Positions 17,708 to 25,902 are shown, counted from the stretch's first letter. The stretch: DNA of 64,000 nt from Pedobacter cryotolerans (GCF_005116475.1 NZ_SWBO01000003.1:310001-374000), one strand, 5' to 3'. Numbers and translations: made by a program. Notes: generated from the letters alone by a model not told the origin.

Positions 17708-17755
17708 TTGTGTAACTAAAGTAACCATTCTTCAAATTATGATTTTGCACCTTTG
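17708..17755 (+). promoter_or_regulatory. Operator 3 and promoter of the YeeE/YedE pair
   Basis: TTGTGTAACTAAAGTAACCA (17708-17727) matches operators 1 and 2. The -7-like CACCTTTG (17748-17755) has the same 20 intervening bases. The predicted leader to ATG 17783 is about 23 bases. Confidence 0.7.
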
Positions 17756-17782
17756 TAACATACAAAAACACCTCACATCAAT

Positions 17783-18346
17783 ATGTTAGATTTTTTAAAG
17801 CAACCTTGGCCTTGGTACATTGCCGGCCCGCTAATTGGCTTAACCGTACCAGCGCTTTTAATATTAGGCAATAAATCCTTTGGCATTAGCTCGTCACTAA
17901 GACACATTTGTGCTGCTTGTTTGCCAGCAAACATTTCATTTTTTAAATACGATTGGAAAAAAGAGATTTGGAATTTAGTTTTTGTGTTGGGCATATTTTT
18001 AGGTGGTGCAATTGCAATGAATTTATTATCAAACCCCAACCCTATTGAGGTAAACCCGAAATTAGCTACAGAATTAGCTGGTTATGGTATTACCAATTAC
18101 GGTAACTTAATACCACAAGACATCATGAATTGGCCTGCGCTATTAACGCTAAAAGGTTTCTTGTTAATGGTTTTTGGTGGGTTCTTAGTTGGTTTTGGTA
18201 CTCGCTATGCCGGCGGTTGCACTAGTGGTCATGCCATTATGGGTTTATCAAATTTACAATGGCCTTCATTAGTAGCTACCGTTTGTTTTATGATTGGCGG
18301 TTTTATCATGGCCAATTTAATTTTACCTCATATTTTAACACTTTAA
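17783..18346 (+). CDS. YeeE/YedE-family sulfur transporter, first half
   Basis: A 187-residue inner-membrane protein with four to five membrane segments. The C-terminal [22 protein letters not shown] contains the conserved Cys-Ser-Gly motif of YeeE/YedE (TsuA-type thiosulfate/sulfur transporters). A second cysteine pair is in [11 protein letters not shown]. It forms a split transporter with the next gene, whose ATG lies five bases after this stop. It sits under operator 3 and probably moves thiosulfate or sulfane sulfur in the same regulon as the CstB-like enzyme. Confidence 0.9.
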   Translation: MLDFLKQPWPWYIAGPLIGLTVPALLILGNKSFGISSSLRHICAACLPANISFFKYDWKKEIWNLVFVLGIFLGGAIAMNLLSNPNPIEVNPKLATELAGYGITNYGNLIPQDIMNWPALLTLKGFLLMVFGGFLVGFGTRYAGGCTSGHAIMGLSNLQWPSLVATVCFMIGGFIMANLILPHILTL

Positions 18347-18350
18347 TCAG

Positions 18351-18845
18351 ATGAAAAATCAAGAAAATACAGATTTTGAAGTACGTTCTTTGGATGCCAT
18401 GTGCGTTAATGAAAGTAATTTAGAGCATAAATGGTATCACAACATTAAATACCTTATTATAGGTGTGCTATTCGGTATTGTTTTCGTAAAGTCGGAAGTA
18501 GTAAGCTGGTTTCGTATACAAGAAATGTTCCGTTTGCAATCATTTCACATGTACGGTATTATTGGTAGCGCTATTGTAGTTGGGATGATTTCTATATGGT
18601 TAATCAAAAAATTCAACATTAAAACCATTTATGGCGAAACAATCGAATTTCATGACAAAACTTTTAACAAAGGTCAGATTTATGGCGGCTTGATATTTGG
18701 TTTAGGTTGGGCGATAACAGGTGCTTGTCCGGGACCACTTTTTGCCCAAATTGGTACTGGAGCAACTGTAATTGTGGTTACGCTTTTAAGTGCAATAGCA
18801 GGCACTTGGGTATATGGTTTACTCAGGGATAAACTACCGCACTAA
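18351..18845 (+). CDS. YeeE/YedE-family sulfur transporter, second half
   Basis: A 164-residue inner-membrane protein with about four membrane segments and the family motif GWAITGACPGPLFAQIGTG near the C-terminus. It is adjacent to, and presumably assembles with, the protein encoded just upstream. The N-terminal 30 residues are hydrophilic and contain a short VRSLDAMCVNESN segment with an extra cysteine. It is the last gene of the sulfur block; the next genes run the other way. Confidence 0.9.
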   Translation: MKNQENTDFEVRSLDAMCVNESNLEHKWYHNIKYLIIGVLFGIVFVKSEVVSWFRIQEMFRLQSFHMYGIIGSAIVVGMISIWLIKKFNIKTIYGETIEFHDKTFNKGQIYGGLIFGLGWAITGACPGPLFAQIGTGATVIVVTLLSAIAGTWVYGLLRDKLPH

Positions 18846-18855
18846 AATAAGCTTA

Positions 18856-19128
18856 CTAATGATCTTCATCAGCCATTTTTACTTTAATTTTATTTGCCAA
18901 ATCTTCTTTAAAGTGATTGTCTAAGCTGCCAATTTGACTTGCCTCTTTAACGAGATGTTTTTTTACCATTTGATTGATAAAACTGCTTTGTTGCTGATAT
19001 AACTTACAAACAGAGCAAGCTGCCAAATGAATTTTAAGTTCAACTTGTTCTCTTACAGAAATCGTCGTTAAATTCTTCTTCTCAATTAAAAAAGTTGCCT
19101 TGCGGCAATTGTATAAAATATCCTTCAT
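18856..19128 (-). CDS. Soluble zinc-finger anti-sigma-like protein
   Basis: About 90 residues with an N-terminal Cys (YNCRKAT) and the His-Cys-Cys set LKIHLAACSVC of zinc-binding anti-sigma domains. There is no membrane segment, so it would act in the cytoplasm. It lies directly downstream of the ECF sigma gene: the chosen ATG at 19128 is five bases after the sigma stop. An earlier in-frame ATG (19158) would overlap the sigma gene by 25 bases. It probably binds and inhibits the sigma factor. Confidence 0.75.
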   Translation of the reverse strand: MKDILYNCRKATFLIEKKNLTTISVREQVELKIHLAACSVCKLYQQQSSFINQMVKKHLVKEASQIGSLDNHFKEDLANKIKVKMADEDH

Positions 19129-19133
19129 AAAAG

Positions 19134-19724
19134 TTATAGCCAATTTTTTTGTAAACAAGCTCTCAGGTTAAGTTTTGAGCGATGAATAATTACCCAAAAG
19201 TTAGCAGAAGAAATTTTCATTTCTTGTAATATGTAATCTGTTTCTTCTTCGTCTATATGTTTTAAGGTAAAAACCGCCGACCATAATGCTGGCATTTTTT
19301 TGATACATTTTTTTAAAATCAAAGCAAATTCCTTTTCCTGTAGCTCATTCGAAACAGAACTAAATTCAGTTGGCCTATTTTCTCTGTTCCAATGCCCATT
19401 ACCCTTTTCAAAAAACTCATCTTCAGTACTTTCGTTTGTTATAGATTTAGAACGCATTCTACTTGCATTGCGGTAATGATCTATTATTTTATGCTTTAAA
19501 ATAGCCACCAGCCAAGTTCGTTCACTACTCTCGCCTTTAAAATTCGATATGCCTTTTAAGGCAGAAAAAAATGTTTCCTGCAATAAATCTTTAGCTATTT
19601 CATCATCATTTACACGTACAACGGCATATTTATAAAGAAAGTCGGCATAATTATTTACCCATTCGGCAGGTGCCAAAATTATATTTTCAGTTTCTTTTAC
19701 TACCTGATTTTGATTTACCGACAT
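19134..19724 (-). CDS. ECF-type RNA polymerase sigma factor
   Basis: A 196-residue sigma-70 family protein of the ECF type. Region 2 is DFLYKYAVVRVNDDEIAKDLLQETFFSALKGI...ERTWLVAILKHKIIDHYR, and region 4 is EKEFALILKKCIKKMPALWSAVFTLKHI...EETDYILQEMKISSANFWVIIHRSKLNLRACL. The linker between them is long (about 45 residues). It forms an operon with the zinc-finger protein downstream and is divergent from the DM13-YHS operon, which may be its target. The sigma gene alone does not reveal the signal. Confidence 0.92.
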   Translation of the reverse strand: MSVNQNQVVKETENIILAPAEWVNNYADFLYKYAVVRVNDDEIAKDLLQETFFSALKGISNFKGESSERTWLVAILKHKIIDHYRNASRMRSKSITNESTEDEFFEKGNGHWNRENRPTEFSSVSNELQEKEFALILKKCIKKMPALWSAVFTLKHIDEEETDYILQEMKISSANFWVIIHRSKLNLRACLQKNWL

Positions 19725-19855
19725 GCAAAAATTGATTTCCTAAATATAATTTTTTATTGGCTTAGTCGTCAACCACAAAACTTCCTTACAAAATTTATAA
19801 AATCTGCTTAGTTAGATGAAGAAACTCAACTTTAGCCCAATGTCATTAAATTAAG

Positions 19856-19908
19856 CGTTGGCGGGGACGCCAACACTAGCGATTCCAACGTTGGCGTCCC
19901 CGCCAACG
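19856..19908. repeat. Perfect 19-bp inverted repeat (hairpin)
   Basis: CGTTGGCGGGGACGCCAAC (19856-19874) and its exact reverse complement (19890-19908) are separated by 15 bases; each arm also nearly self-pairs (TTGGCG/CGCCAA). It stands out as GC-rich in an AT-rich region between the divergent sigma and DM13 genes. The rest of the 19725-20085 gap shows no gene; an open frame from 19908 has no supporting signal. Confidence 0.85.
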
Positions 19909-20085
19909 TGTTTAAAAATCTAAACTTTATTACTTTTAACTTTAGCCAGAAGGTTGCTGCCTCTAACAAAAAACAACAATCAAAATATCCACATCTAACT
20001 TATAAAGCTTCTTTTTTCGAAAAATTTAAAATTAAATGTAAGGTTCATCAAGCATACCCGACCAAATGCCAAAAACCTTATCAAC

Positions 20086-20505
20086 ATGAAAAATCAGCTT
20101 TTATTAATCGTAATGCTGTTTGCATTTACAGCATGTAAAAAAGAGAACACGCCTAAAACTGCATTAAATGAAAAGGTAGATTTAACCATGGCCACGCAAA
20201 ATGCCGTAGGTACTTTTGCCAATGGCCCCTATGGAAGCGTAAGTGGCAACGCTAAAATTTATACCGTTGGCACCGGAAACCAATTGGCTTTAGAAAACTT
20301 TTCATCCAGTAATGGTCCCGATTTAAAAGTTTATTTGAGTAAGGAAAAAGAACCTCAAAATTTTATTAATCTAGGCGATTTAAAAGCTGTTGGAGGTAAC
20401 CAAATCTATCAAATCCCGGCAGGCATTAATGCCACAGAATATAAATATGCGCTTATTTATTGCAAGCGCTTTAGTCACCTTTTCGGATTTGCACAACTTA
20501 ATTAA
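20086..20505 (+). CDS. DM13-domain lipoprotein
   Basis: A 139-residue lipoprotein (signal MKNQLLLIVMLFAFTAC). The mature part is a DM13 domain: GSVSGNAKIYTVG, LALENFSSSNGPDLKVYLS, and the ending YALIYCKRFSHLFGFAQL, whose Cys is conserved in the family. DM13 domains are suspected to take part in redox or electron-transfer reactions, but no enzyme activity is established. It is the first gene of a tight six-gene operon (gaps of 9, 8 and 10 bases, then overlaps). Confidence 0.82.
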   Translation: MKNQLLLIVMLFAFTACKKENTPKTALNEKVDLTMATQNAVGTFANGPYGSVSGNAKIYTVGTGNQLALENFSSSNGPDLKVYLSKEKEPQNFINLGDLKAVGGNQIYQIPAGINATEYKYALIYCKRFSHLFGFAQLN

Positions 20506-20514
20506 AATCATAAT

Positions 20515-20973
20515 ATGAAAACAATAATCGCAATTACTATGCTGTTATTTTCGGTAAATAGCGCATTTGCACAAACAGCAAAAAGAGTTAAGCACTTTAA
20601 CGTAGAAAAAAGCACTTTAGCTATTGATGGCTACGACCCCGTAAGTTATTTTACTTCTAACAAAGCTGTAAAAGGTAAATCGAATATTGTTGCAGTTTAC
20701 GATGGTATTACTTACCGATTTGCATCTGAACAAAACCGAGCGGCATTTAAAGCAAATCCTGCAAAATATGAACCTCAATTTGGGGGTTGGTGCGCTTATG
20801 CCATGGGCGATAACGGAGAAAAAGTAAGCATCAATCCAGAGACTTTTAAAATTGTAAATGGTAAGCTTTACCTGTTTTACAACAAGTTTTTTAATAACAC
20901 TTTAAAAGATTGGAATGAAAACGAAAACGAGCTGAAACAAAAAGCAGAAAAAAACTGGACAAAATTTAATTAG
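20515..20973 (+). CDS. Exported YHS-domain protein A
   Basis: A 152-residue protein with a signal peptide (MKTIIAITMLLFSVNSAFAQ) and one YHS domain: IDGYDPVSYFTSNKAVKGK, YRFASEQNRAAFKANPAKYEPQFGGWCAYAMG, and VNGKLYLFYNK. YHS domains are thought to bind metal through the conserved Cys region, and exported versions are often linked to copper or other metal stress. It is paralogous to the next gene and lies in the same operon. Confidence 0.88.
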   Translation: MKTIIAITMLLFSVNSAFAQTAKRVKHFNVEKSTLAIDGYDPVSYFTSNKAVKGKSNIVAVYDGITYRFASEQNRAAFKANPAKYEPQFGGWCAYAMGDNGEKVSINPETFKIVNGKLYLFYNKFFNNTLKDWNENENELKQKAEKNWTKFN

Positions 20974-20981
20974 ACAAATTC

Positions 20982-21425
20982 ATGAAAAAACTCATTATCC
21001 TTTTAGCAGTACTATTAACTGTGTTTTTTACCGCCAACGCTCAAAAATCTGAAATTTTTGTGAGCGGAGGCAAGGCTATTAAGGGTTACGATCCAGTTGC
21101 TTTTTTTAAAGATGCTAAACCGATTAAAGGAAACGATAGTTTATCTTTCAACTACAAAAATGCGACTTGGATGTTTGCTAACGCTCAAAATTTAGCTGCC
21201 TTTAAAAACAATCCAGAAATGTATGAACCTCAATATGGCGGTTATTGTGCTTATGGCACTGCCAATGGTTATAAAGCGCCCACACAAACAGATACTTGGA
21301 CAATTGTAGATGGCAAGCTTTACTTTAATTACAACCAAAATGTTAAAGAAGCATGGAGCAAACAACAAGCCACTTTAATAGAAAAAGCGAATACCAACTG
21401 GCCATTAATTAAAGATAAACCTTAA
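20982..21425 (+). CDS. Exported YHS-domain protein B
   Basis: A 147-residue protein with a signal peptide (MKKLIILLAVLLTVFFTANAQ) and a YHS domain: IKGYDPVAFFKDAKPIKGN, WMFANAQNLAAFKNNPEMYEPQYGGYCAYGTA, and VDGKLYFNYNQ. It aligns throughout with protein A and is presumably a tandem duplicate that has diverged. The spacing to its neighbours (8 and 10 bases) shows co-transcription. Confidence 0.88.
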   Translation: MKKLIILLAVLLTVFFTANAQKSEIFVSGGKAIKGYDPVAFFKDAKPIKGNDSLSFNYKNATWMFANAQNLAAFKNNPEMYEPQYGGYCAYGTANGYKAPTQTDTWTIVDGKLYFNYNQNVKEAWSKQQATLIEKANTNWPLIKDKP

Positions 21426-21435
21426 AAGCAACATC

Positions 21436-21831
21436 ATGAAAAGTAAAAACATCATCATTTGGATATTGAGGTTAACGGCTGCGATTATTCTTTTGCAAAC
21501 ACTTTTTTTTAAGTTTACTGCAGCACCAGTTTCAGTATTTATTTTTAGCCAATTAAATATGGAGCCTTGGGGCAGAATTGGAACTGGCATTGCAGAATTA
21601 ATTGCCGCAATCCTCATTCTCTACCCAAAAACAACTGTTTATGGAGCAGCACTAGGCATTTCCTTAATGGCTGGTGCAATCTTTTTTCACCTTACAAAAT
21701 TAGGTATCGAGGTAGAAAATGATTCGGGTAAACTTTTTGCATTAGCTATTGTTGTGTTTTTGAGCTGCTCTATATTATTTTTAGCAAACTATAAGCGCTT
21801 AGTAAGCAAACCATCAAACCAAGCATCATGA
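21436..21831 (+). CDS. DoxX-family membrane protein
   Basis: A 131-residue inner-membrane protein with four predicted membrane helices. The N-terminal LRLTAAIILLQTLFFKFTAAPVSVFIFSQLNMEPWGRIGTGIAELIAAILIL is the typical DoxX first half. DoxX proteins are associated with thiosulfate/quinone oxidoreduction or oxidative-stress membrane complexes; which applies here is unknown. Its stop overlaps the next start by four bases (ATGA), indicating translational coupling. Confidence 0.85.
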   Translation: MKSKNIIIWILRLTAAIILLQTLFFKFTAAPVSVFIFSQLNMEPWGRIGTGIAELIAAILILYPKTTVYGAALGISLMAGAIFFHLTKLGIEVENDSGKLFALAIVVFLSCSILFLANYKRLVSKPSNQAS

Positions 21832-22325
21832 TTACTCAACTCAACCAATCTATAGCAGGTTTGCTAATACAAATTGAAGATACCATTATTCAATTAGCTG
21901 ATGATCAGTTTTGTGCATCAATACCATTGCTTGGCGGCTCGAGTATTGGAGAACATGTGCGACATATTTTAGAGTTTTATGTGGAGCTAATTAATGGCTA
22001 CGATAGCGGTATGGTAAACTACGATCAAAGAACTAGAGACCATCAACTGCAAACCATTAGATCCGCTGCCGTTTTTAAAATCAAGCAAATCAGCAATCAA
22101 CTTATTCTTACTGATAAAGCATTGCTCATTACCTCAACCGATGATCATTCAAAAGAACAAGTAATGAGCACTTATGCAAGAGAGTTGATGTACAACTTAG
22201 ACCATACTATACACCACATGGCATTAATTAGAGTGGCCGTGTGTCTTACTACAAGCATTTCACTTGCTCCTCATTTTGGCGTGGCAGCGGCTACTATCAA
22301 TTACAGAAAAGCATGTGCACAGTAA
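21828..22325 (+). CDS. DinB-like helical-bundle protein
   Basis: A 165-residue four-helix-bundle protein of the DinB/YfiT type. GSSIGEHVRHILEFYVELINGY holds the first metal-ligand-type histidine, and ARELMYNLDHTIHHMALIRVAV has the others (LDHTIHH). Family members are metal-binding and include thiol-dependent transferases, but the function here is unknown. It is translated in overlap with the DoxX gene, and its own end overlaps the next start by 13 bases. Confidence 0.8.
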   Translation: MITQLNQSIAGLLIQIEDTIIQLADDQFCASIPLLGGSSIGEHVRHILEFYVELINGYDSGMVNYDQRTRDHQLQTIRSAAVFKIKQISNQLILTDKALLITSTDDHSKEQVMSTYARELMYNLDHTIHHMALIRVAVCLTTSISLAPHFGVAAATINYRKACAQ

Positions 22326-24100
22326 GTTTTCTCCCCACACCTAACGGGATCATCATTACTTCCAATAGGGATGAGGATAGAAATCGCAATGCGATACCAC
22401 CAGTTTTAGAAAAATTTGATGATTTAGCAATAGCTTACCCAAAAGACCCACAAAGTGGCGGCACATGGATTGCCATAACCAACAAAGGCACAGTTGGTGT
22501 ACTACTAAATGGAGCCTTCGAAAATCATGTTAAAAAAACTCAATATGCTTACAGTAGAGGATTGATTTTACTGAAAATTTTAAAAGAAAATGATCCAGAA
22601 AAAGCTTTTGATGAATTGGACTTAAATAATATAGAAAATTTTACTCTTGTGCTTTATGCAGCTAAAAATCTAATCTCTTACGTGTGGGATGGAGAAACTA
22701 AACATAAAGAAATTAAAGATCCCAAATCTTCACATATCTGGTCATCAGCTACGCTATACCCAAAAAACATAAGACTAGAAAGAGAAAAATGGTTTAGCCA
22801 TTGGCTCGCAACTAGCAAAAATTTTCGGCATAGCGATGTGATTAATTTTCATAAAAATACTGGAAAAGATGATGTTGCAAATGGCTTGGTAATGAAAAGG
22901 GACAATCATCTCCAAACAGTTAGCATCACTTCGGTTCAAATTAGTGCAACAGCAATAAGTATGAGGCATGAGAATTTAATAAACGAAGACATATCAGTGA
23001 TTAAAATGCCACTTAAAGCCGATCATGCTGAACGGAAATATTTAAAAAAATGGCAGATAAACCTAAAAATTGCAAGCATCAAATTACGCAATTGGGAGTA
23101 TTGGCCTATGCATGTGGTTTATGCCCCAATGTACATTTATTGGTTTTACCTTAGCGCAAAGGCGAAGTCATTATTCTTTTTCAGTGCCGCAAATCCTTCC
23201 AGAAAAAATGCTGGTTTTGCTATGGAAAAAAAGAGCGATACTTATCAATTTCTCCGACAACAATATTACCCCAAAACTATTGTTTGCCAGCCAGATACTA
23301 AAGCCCCCGCTTTAAAAACAAATTTAGAAGATCAAGGTATTAATTTCCCTGTTATTGCTAAGCCAGAAATGGGAGAACGTGGCATGGGCGTAAAGTTACT
23401 ACCAAATTTAATTTCGCTTATTGCCTATAGTAAGGCAAGTTTATCAGATTTTTTGGTACAACAATACATCGATTATCCAAATGAAGTTGGTATTTTTTAT
23501 CATCGAATGCCAAACCAGAAAAAAGGTATTGTTACAGGAATAGTTGGCAAAGAATTTTTAAGTGTTATTGGCGATGGAAAATCTACTTTAGCAGACTTAA
23601 TTTTAAAAAGTGAACGACATATTTTACAGTTCGAAAAGTTAAAATCAGCTAACGCGAATAATTTAAGCGAAATATTACCCTTACGTTTCGAAAAGATTTT
23701 AGTACCATTTGGTAACCATTGCAGAGGAGCAAAATTTGTAGATTTAAGCCATCAAATTGATGAGCAATTAACTGAGGTGATTGACAATTTATGTCAACAA
23801 ATACCTGATTTTTATTTTGGCCGATTAGATATCAAATTTGCCAATTGGGAAAAATATAAAAAAGGCGAAAATTTTGTGGTAATTGAATTAAACGGTGCAG
23901 CTAGCGAACCTACACACATGTACGACCCTAAACATTCTATTTTTTTTGCTTGGAGGGAAATTAAAAAACATTGGGATATACTTTATAAAATCAGTAAATA
24001 TAATGTCGTAAATAATTTAACTCCAATGCTGAGTACAAGTGAAGGTTTAAAAATGTTAAAAGCGCATCAACTGCATGTTAAAAGCTTAAAGGATCTTTAA
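22313..24100 (+). CDS. TANGO2/NRDE domain fused to an ATP-grasp domain
   Basis: A 595-residue protein of two unrelated domains in one continuous frame. Residues 1-245 are an NRDE/TANGO2 domain: the start MCTVSFLP, N18-R19-D20-E21 in SNRDEDRNRN, GGTWIAITNKGTVGVLLNGAF, and SRGLILLKIL. Residues about 260-595 look like an ATP-grasp ligase of the D-Ala-D-Ala-ligase type: FPVIAKPEMGERGMGVKL, SVIGDGKSTLADLI and VIELNGAASEPTHMYDP. ATG 22313 is chosen because it gives the conserved MCT start of NRDE proteins; it lies 13 bases inside the DinB-like gene. It is the last gene of the DM13 operon. The substrate is unknown. Confidence 0.85.
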   Translation: MCTVSFLPTPNGIIITSNRDEDRNRNAIPPVLEKFDDLAIAYPKDPQSGGTWIAITNKGTVGVLLNGAFENHVKKTQYAYSRGLILLKILKENDPEKAFDELDLNNIENFTLVLYAAKNLISYVWDGETKHKEIKDPKSSHIWSSATLYPKNIRLEREKWFSHWLATSKNFRHSDVINFHKNTGKDDVANGLVMKRDNHLQTVSITSVQISATAISMRHENLINEDISVIKMPLKADHAERKYLKKWQINLKIASIKLRNWEYWPMHVVYAPMYIYWFYLSAKAKSLFFFSAANPSRKNAGFAMEKKSDTYQFLRQQYYPKTIVCQPDTKAPALKTNLEDQGINFPVIAKPEMGERGMGVKLLPNLISLIAYSKASLSDFLVQQYIDYPNEVGIFYHRMPNQKKGIVTGIVGKEFLSVIGDGKSTLADLILKSERHILQFEKLKSANANNLSEILPLRFEKILVPFGNHCRGAKFVDLSHQIDEQLTEVIDNLCQQIPDFYFGRLDIKFANWEKYKKGENFVVIELNGAASEPTHMYDPKHSIFFAWREIKKHWDILYKISKYNVVNNLTPMLSTSEGLKMLKAHQLHVKSLKDL

Positions 24101-24124
24101 AATTACTTCGAGAGAATTAAAAAC

Positions 24125-24808
24125 TTATCGAACTTTCTGTTCAACAATTGTATGAGATACCAATCTGGCGATAATCACTGCTGGATACAAAATACCTATG
24201 GCAGAAAGTAGAACAGAAAGCATACGTGCCGCCATTCCATCAGGATAAATATCGCCATAGCCAACTGTAGTTAATGAAACTAAACTATAATACACATAGG
24301 TGGCATAATCAGTATCATTATTCTTCAGCACAATGTTTCCTGCAATTGATTTTCCGCTATGTATTTTTAAAATTTCGAAGGCAAAAGCGCCCATTAAAGC
24401 AAATAATAAATAAACATTTACGGCTCCAATTACTCGGTAGGCGTTGCGTTCGGCATTTCTAAATAACAATCTCACGTTAATAAAAATAAATAAACTCATA
24501 TTTACCAAACCAACCAAACGTTCTAACAGATAAAACTGGTTTGGGGTATCATCAAATCTTATCAGCAATAAAATTAAATGGGCCATGAATAAGAAGGAGG
24601 AGACATAAATAATCCACTTATCCTCGCTAGAGAAAATACCGATAAAATAGAGGGCTAAAAATAGCACATTTAAGAAGAGTACATCAACTATTCCACCATC
24701 TACCAAAACTGGCATTAGAAATACCATAAATAATAGCATTACCAAAAGTGTGATAAAGCTGGTATCAGAATGCCAATAATCTTTTACCTTGTTAATAACA
24801 CGTATCAA
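24125..24808 (-). CDS. Two-TM-type potassium channel
   Basis: A 227-residue inner-membrane protein with about six hydrophobic segments. It contains the pore selectivity filter TTVGYGDIYPDG near residue 183, preceded by the pore helix YYSLVSLT and followed by ARMLSVLLSAIGILYPAVIIARLVS, the pore-lining helix. There is no RCK or cyclic-nucleotide domain, so gating is unknown. It is convergent with the NRDE-ATP-grasp gene, 24 bases from its end. Confidence 0.88.
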   Translation of the reverse strand: MIRVINKVKDYWHSDTSFITLLVMLLFMVFLMPVLVDGGIVDVLFLNVLFLALYFIGIFSSEDKWIIYVSSFLFMAHLILLLIRFDDTPNQFYLLERLVGLVNMSLFIFINVRLLFRNAERNAYRVIGAVNVYLLFALMGAFAFEILKIHSGKSIAGNIVLKNNDTDYATYVYYSLVSLTTVGYGDIYPDGMAARMLSVLLSAIGILYPAVIIARLVSHTIVEQKVR

Positions 24809-24922
24809 TAGTAATTTATTTAGATGTGAGTGATTAAAGTTACTGATTTTAATGGCATTAACTGATGTGTAAAATATTTAATTCATTTACCTAAAACTCG
24901 AAAAGATTAAAATTTAGGAAGC

Positions 24923-24930
24923 TAATTTTG
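24923..24930 (+). promoter_or_regulatory. -7 box of the isomerase-like gene
   Basis: TAATTTTG matches TAnnTTTG and lies 45 bases before ATG 24976. No convincing -33 element is seen. Confidence 0.4.
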
Positions 24931-24975
24931 TATATTTCGAAAAATCTTTTTCCTATTGTTTTGATCTATAACCAA

Positions 24976-25902
24976 ATGAAAAGAAGCGAATTTATCAAAA
25001 GCAGCCTACTTACCGCAGGCGCACTAACAACCGGAGCGGGCATTGGCAGCAGTTTTGGCGCCGAGAAATTACCTAACACATTAATTAACAAGCCATTTAA
25101 TATGGATTATGCGCCTCACCAAGGCATGTTTGCAAATCATGCTGGTAAAAGCATGCTCGATCAAATTCAATTTATGTACGATAGCGGTTTTCGCTCTATA
25201 GAAGACAATGGATATTTAAACCGCAGCACTGAAGAACAAGAAAAAATTGGAAACTTACTAGGCAAGTTAGGTATGCGGATGGGTGTTTTTGTAGTTGATG
25301 GTGGTGATAATTGGAAGACATCCTTAACTACAGGTAAAAAAGAATTTAAAGACAAATTTGTAGAGACTTGCAAAAAATCTGTAGAGGCGGCTAAAAGATG
25401 TAATGCCAAATGGTTAACAGTTGTACCTGGCTTTTATGAACGTAATTTACCTTACGGAAATCAATTTGCCAACGTAATTGACGCCATGCGTGCTGGAGCT
25501 GAAATATTTGAACCACATGGTTTAATTATGGTTTTAGAAACCCTGAGTGATACACCAGAATTATTTCTACAAAAAACCAATGAAACGTATGCAGTTTGCA
25601 AAGCTGTTCAAAGCCCCTCTTGTAAAATATTGTACGATATTTACCACATGCAACGTACCGAAGGCGATTTAATTAAAACCATGGATCGTTGTTGGGATGA
25701 AATTGCATATATCCAAATTGGTGATAATCCGGGTAGAAAAGAACCTACAACTGGTGAAATTAACTACAAACACCTATTTAAACATCTTCACAAAAAAGGA
25801 TACAGAGGTGTAATGGGCATGGAACATGGCAACTCTAAACCAGATAAAGCTGGCGAATTAGCAGTAATTTCTGCTTATAGAGAGGTTGATAATTTTCTTT
25901 AA
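24976..25902 (+). CDS. Exported sugar-phosphate isomerase/epimerase-like TIM barrel
   Basis: A 308-residue protein of the xylose-isomerase-like/hydroxypyruvate-isomerase-like barrel family. The N-terminus MKRSEFIKSSLLTAGALTTGAGIGSSFGAEK resembles a weak twin-arginine or Sec signal (no RR pair). Barrel motifs include FRSIEDNGYLNR, LIMVLETLSDTPELF, ILYDIYHMQRTEG and YIQIGDNPGRKEPTTGEINY, the metal-site Glu/Asp/His set. It may act on a sugar or hydroxy-acid. It starts at ATG 24976 (MKRSEF); the in-frame earlier start adds an unlikely leader. Confidence 0.87.
   Translation: MKRSEFIKSSLLTAGALTTGAGIGSSFGAEKLPNTLINKPFNMDYAPHQGMFANHAGKSMLDQIQFMYDSGFRSIEDNGYLNRSTEEQEKIGNLLGKLGMRMGVFVVDGGDNWKTSLTTGKKEFKDKFVETCKKSVEAAKRCNAKWLTVVPGFYERNLPYGNQFANVIDAMRAGAEIFEPHGLIMVLETLSDTPELFLQKTNETYAVCKAVQSPSCKILYDIYHMQRTEGDLIKTMDRCWDEIAYIQIGDNPGRKEPTTGEINYKHLFKHLHKKGYRGVMGMEHGNSKPDKAGELAVISAYREVDNFL

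Noticed and set aside
19908..20138. 76-residue open frame starting in the 19-bp hairpin
   Set aside because: It runs into the DM13 gene in another frame and has low-complexity AT-rich composition; no homology-like features.
24830..24843. GTGATTAAAGTTAC as a fourth Crp-type operator
   Set aside because: It matches the operator consensus at 12 of 14 positions but is at the wrong distance from both the K+ channel start and the isomerase -7 box.
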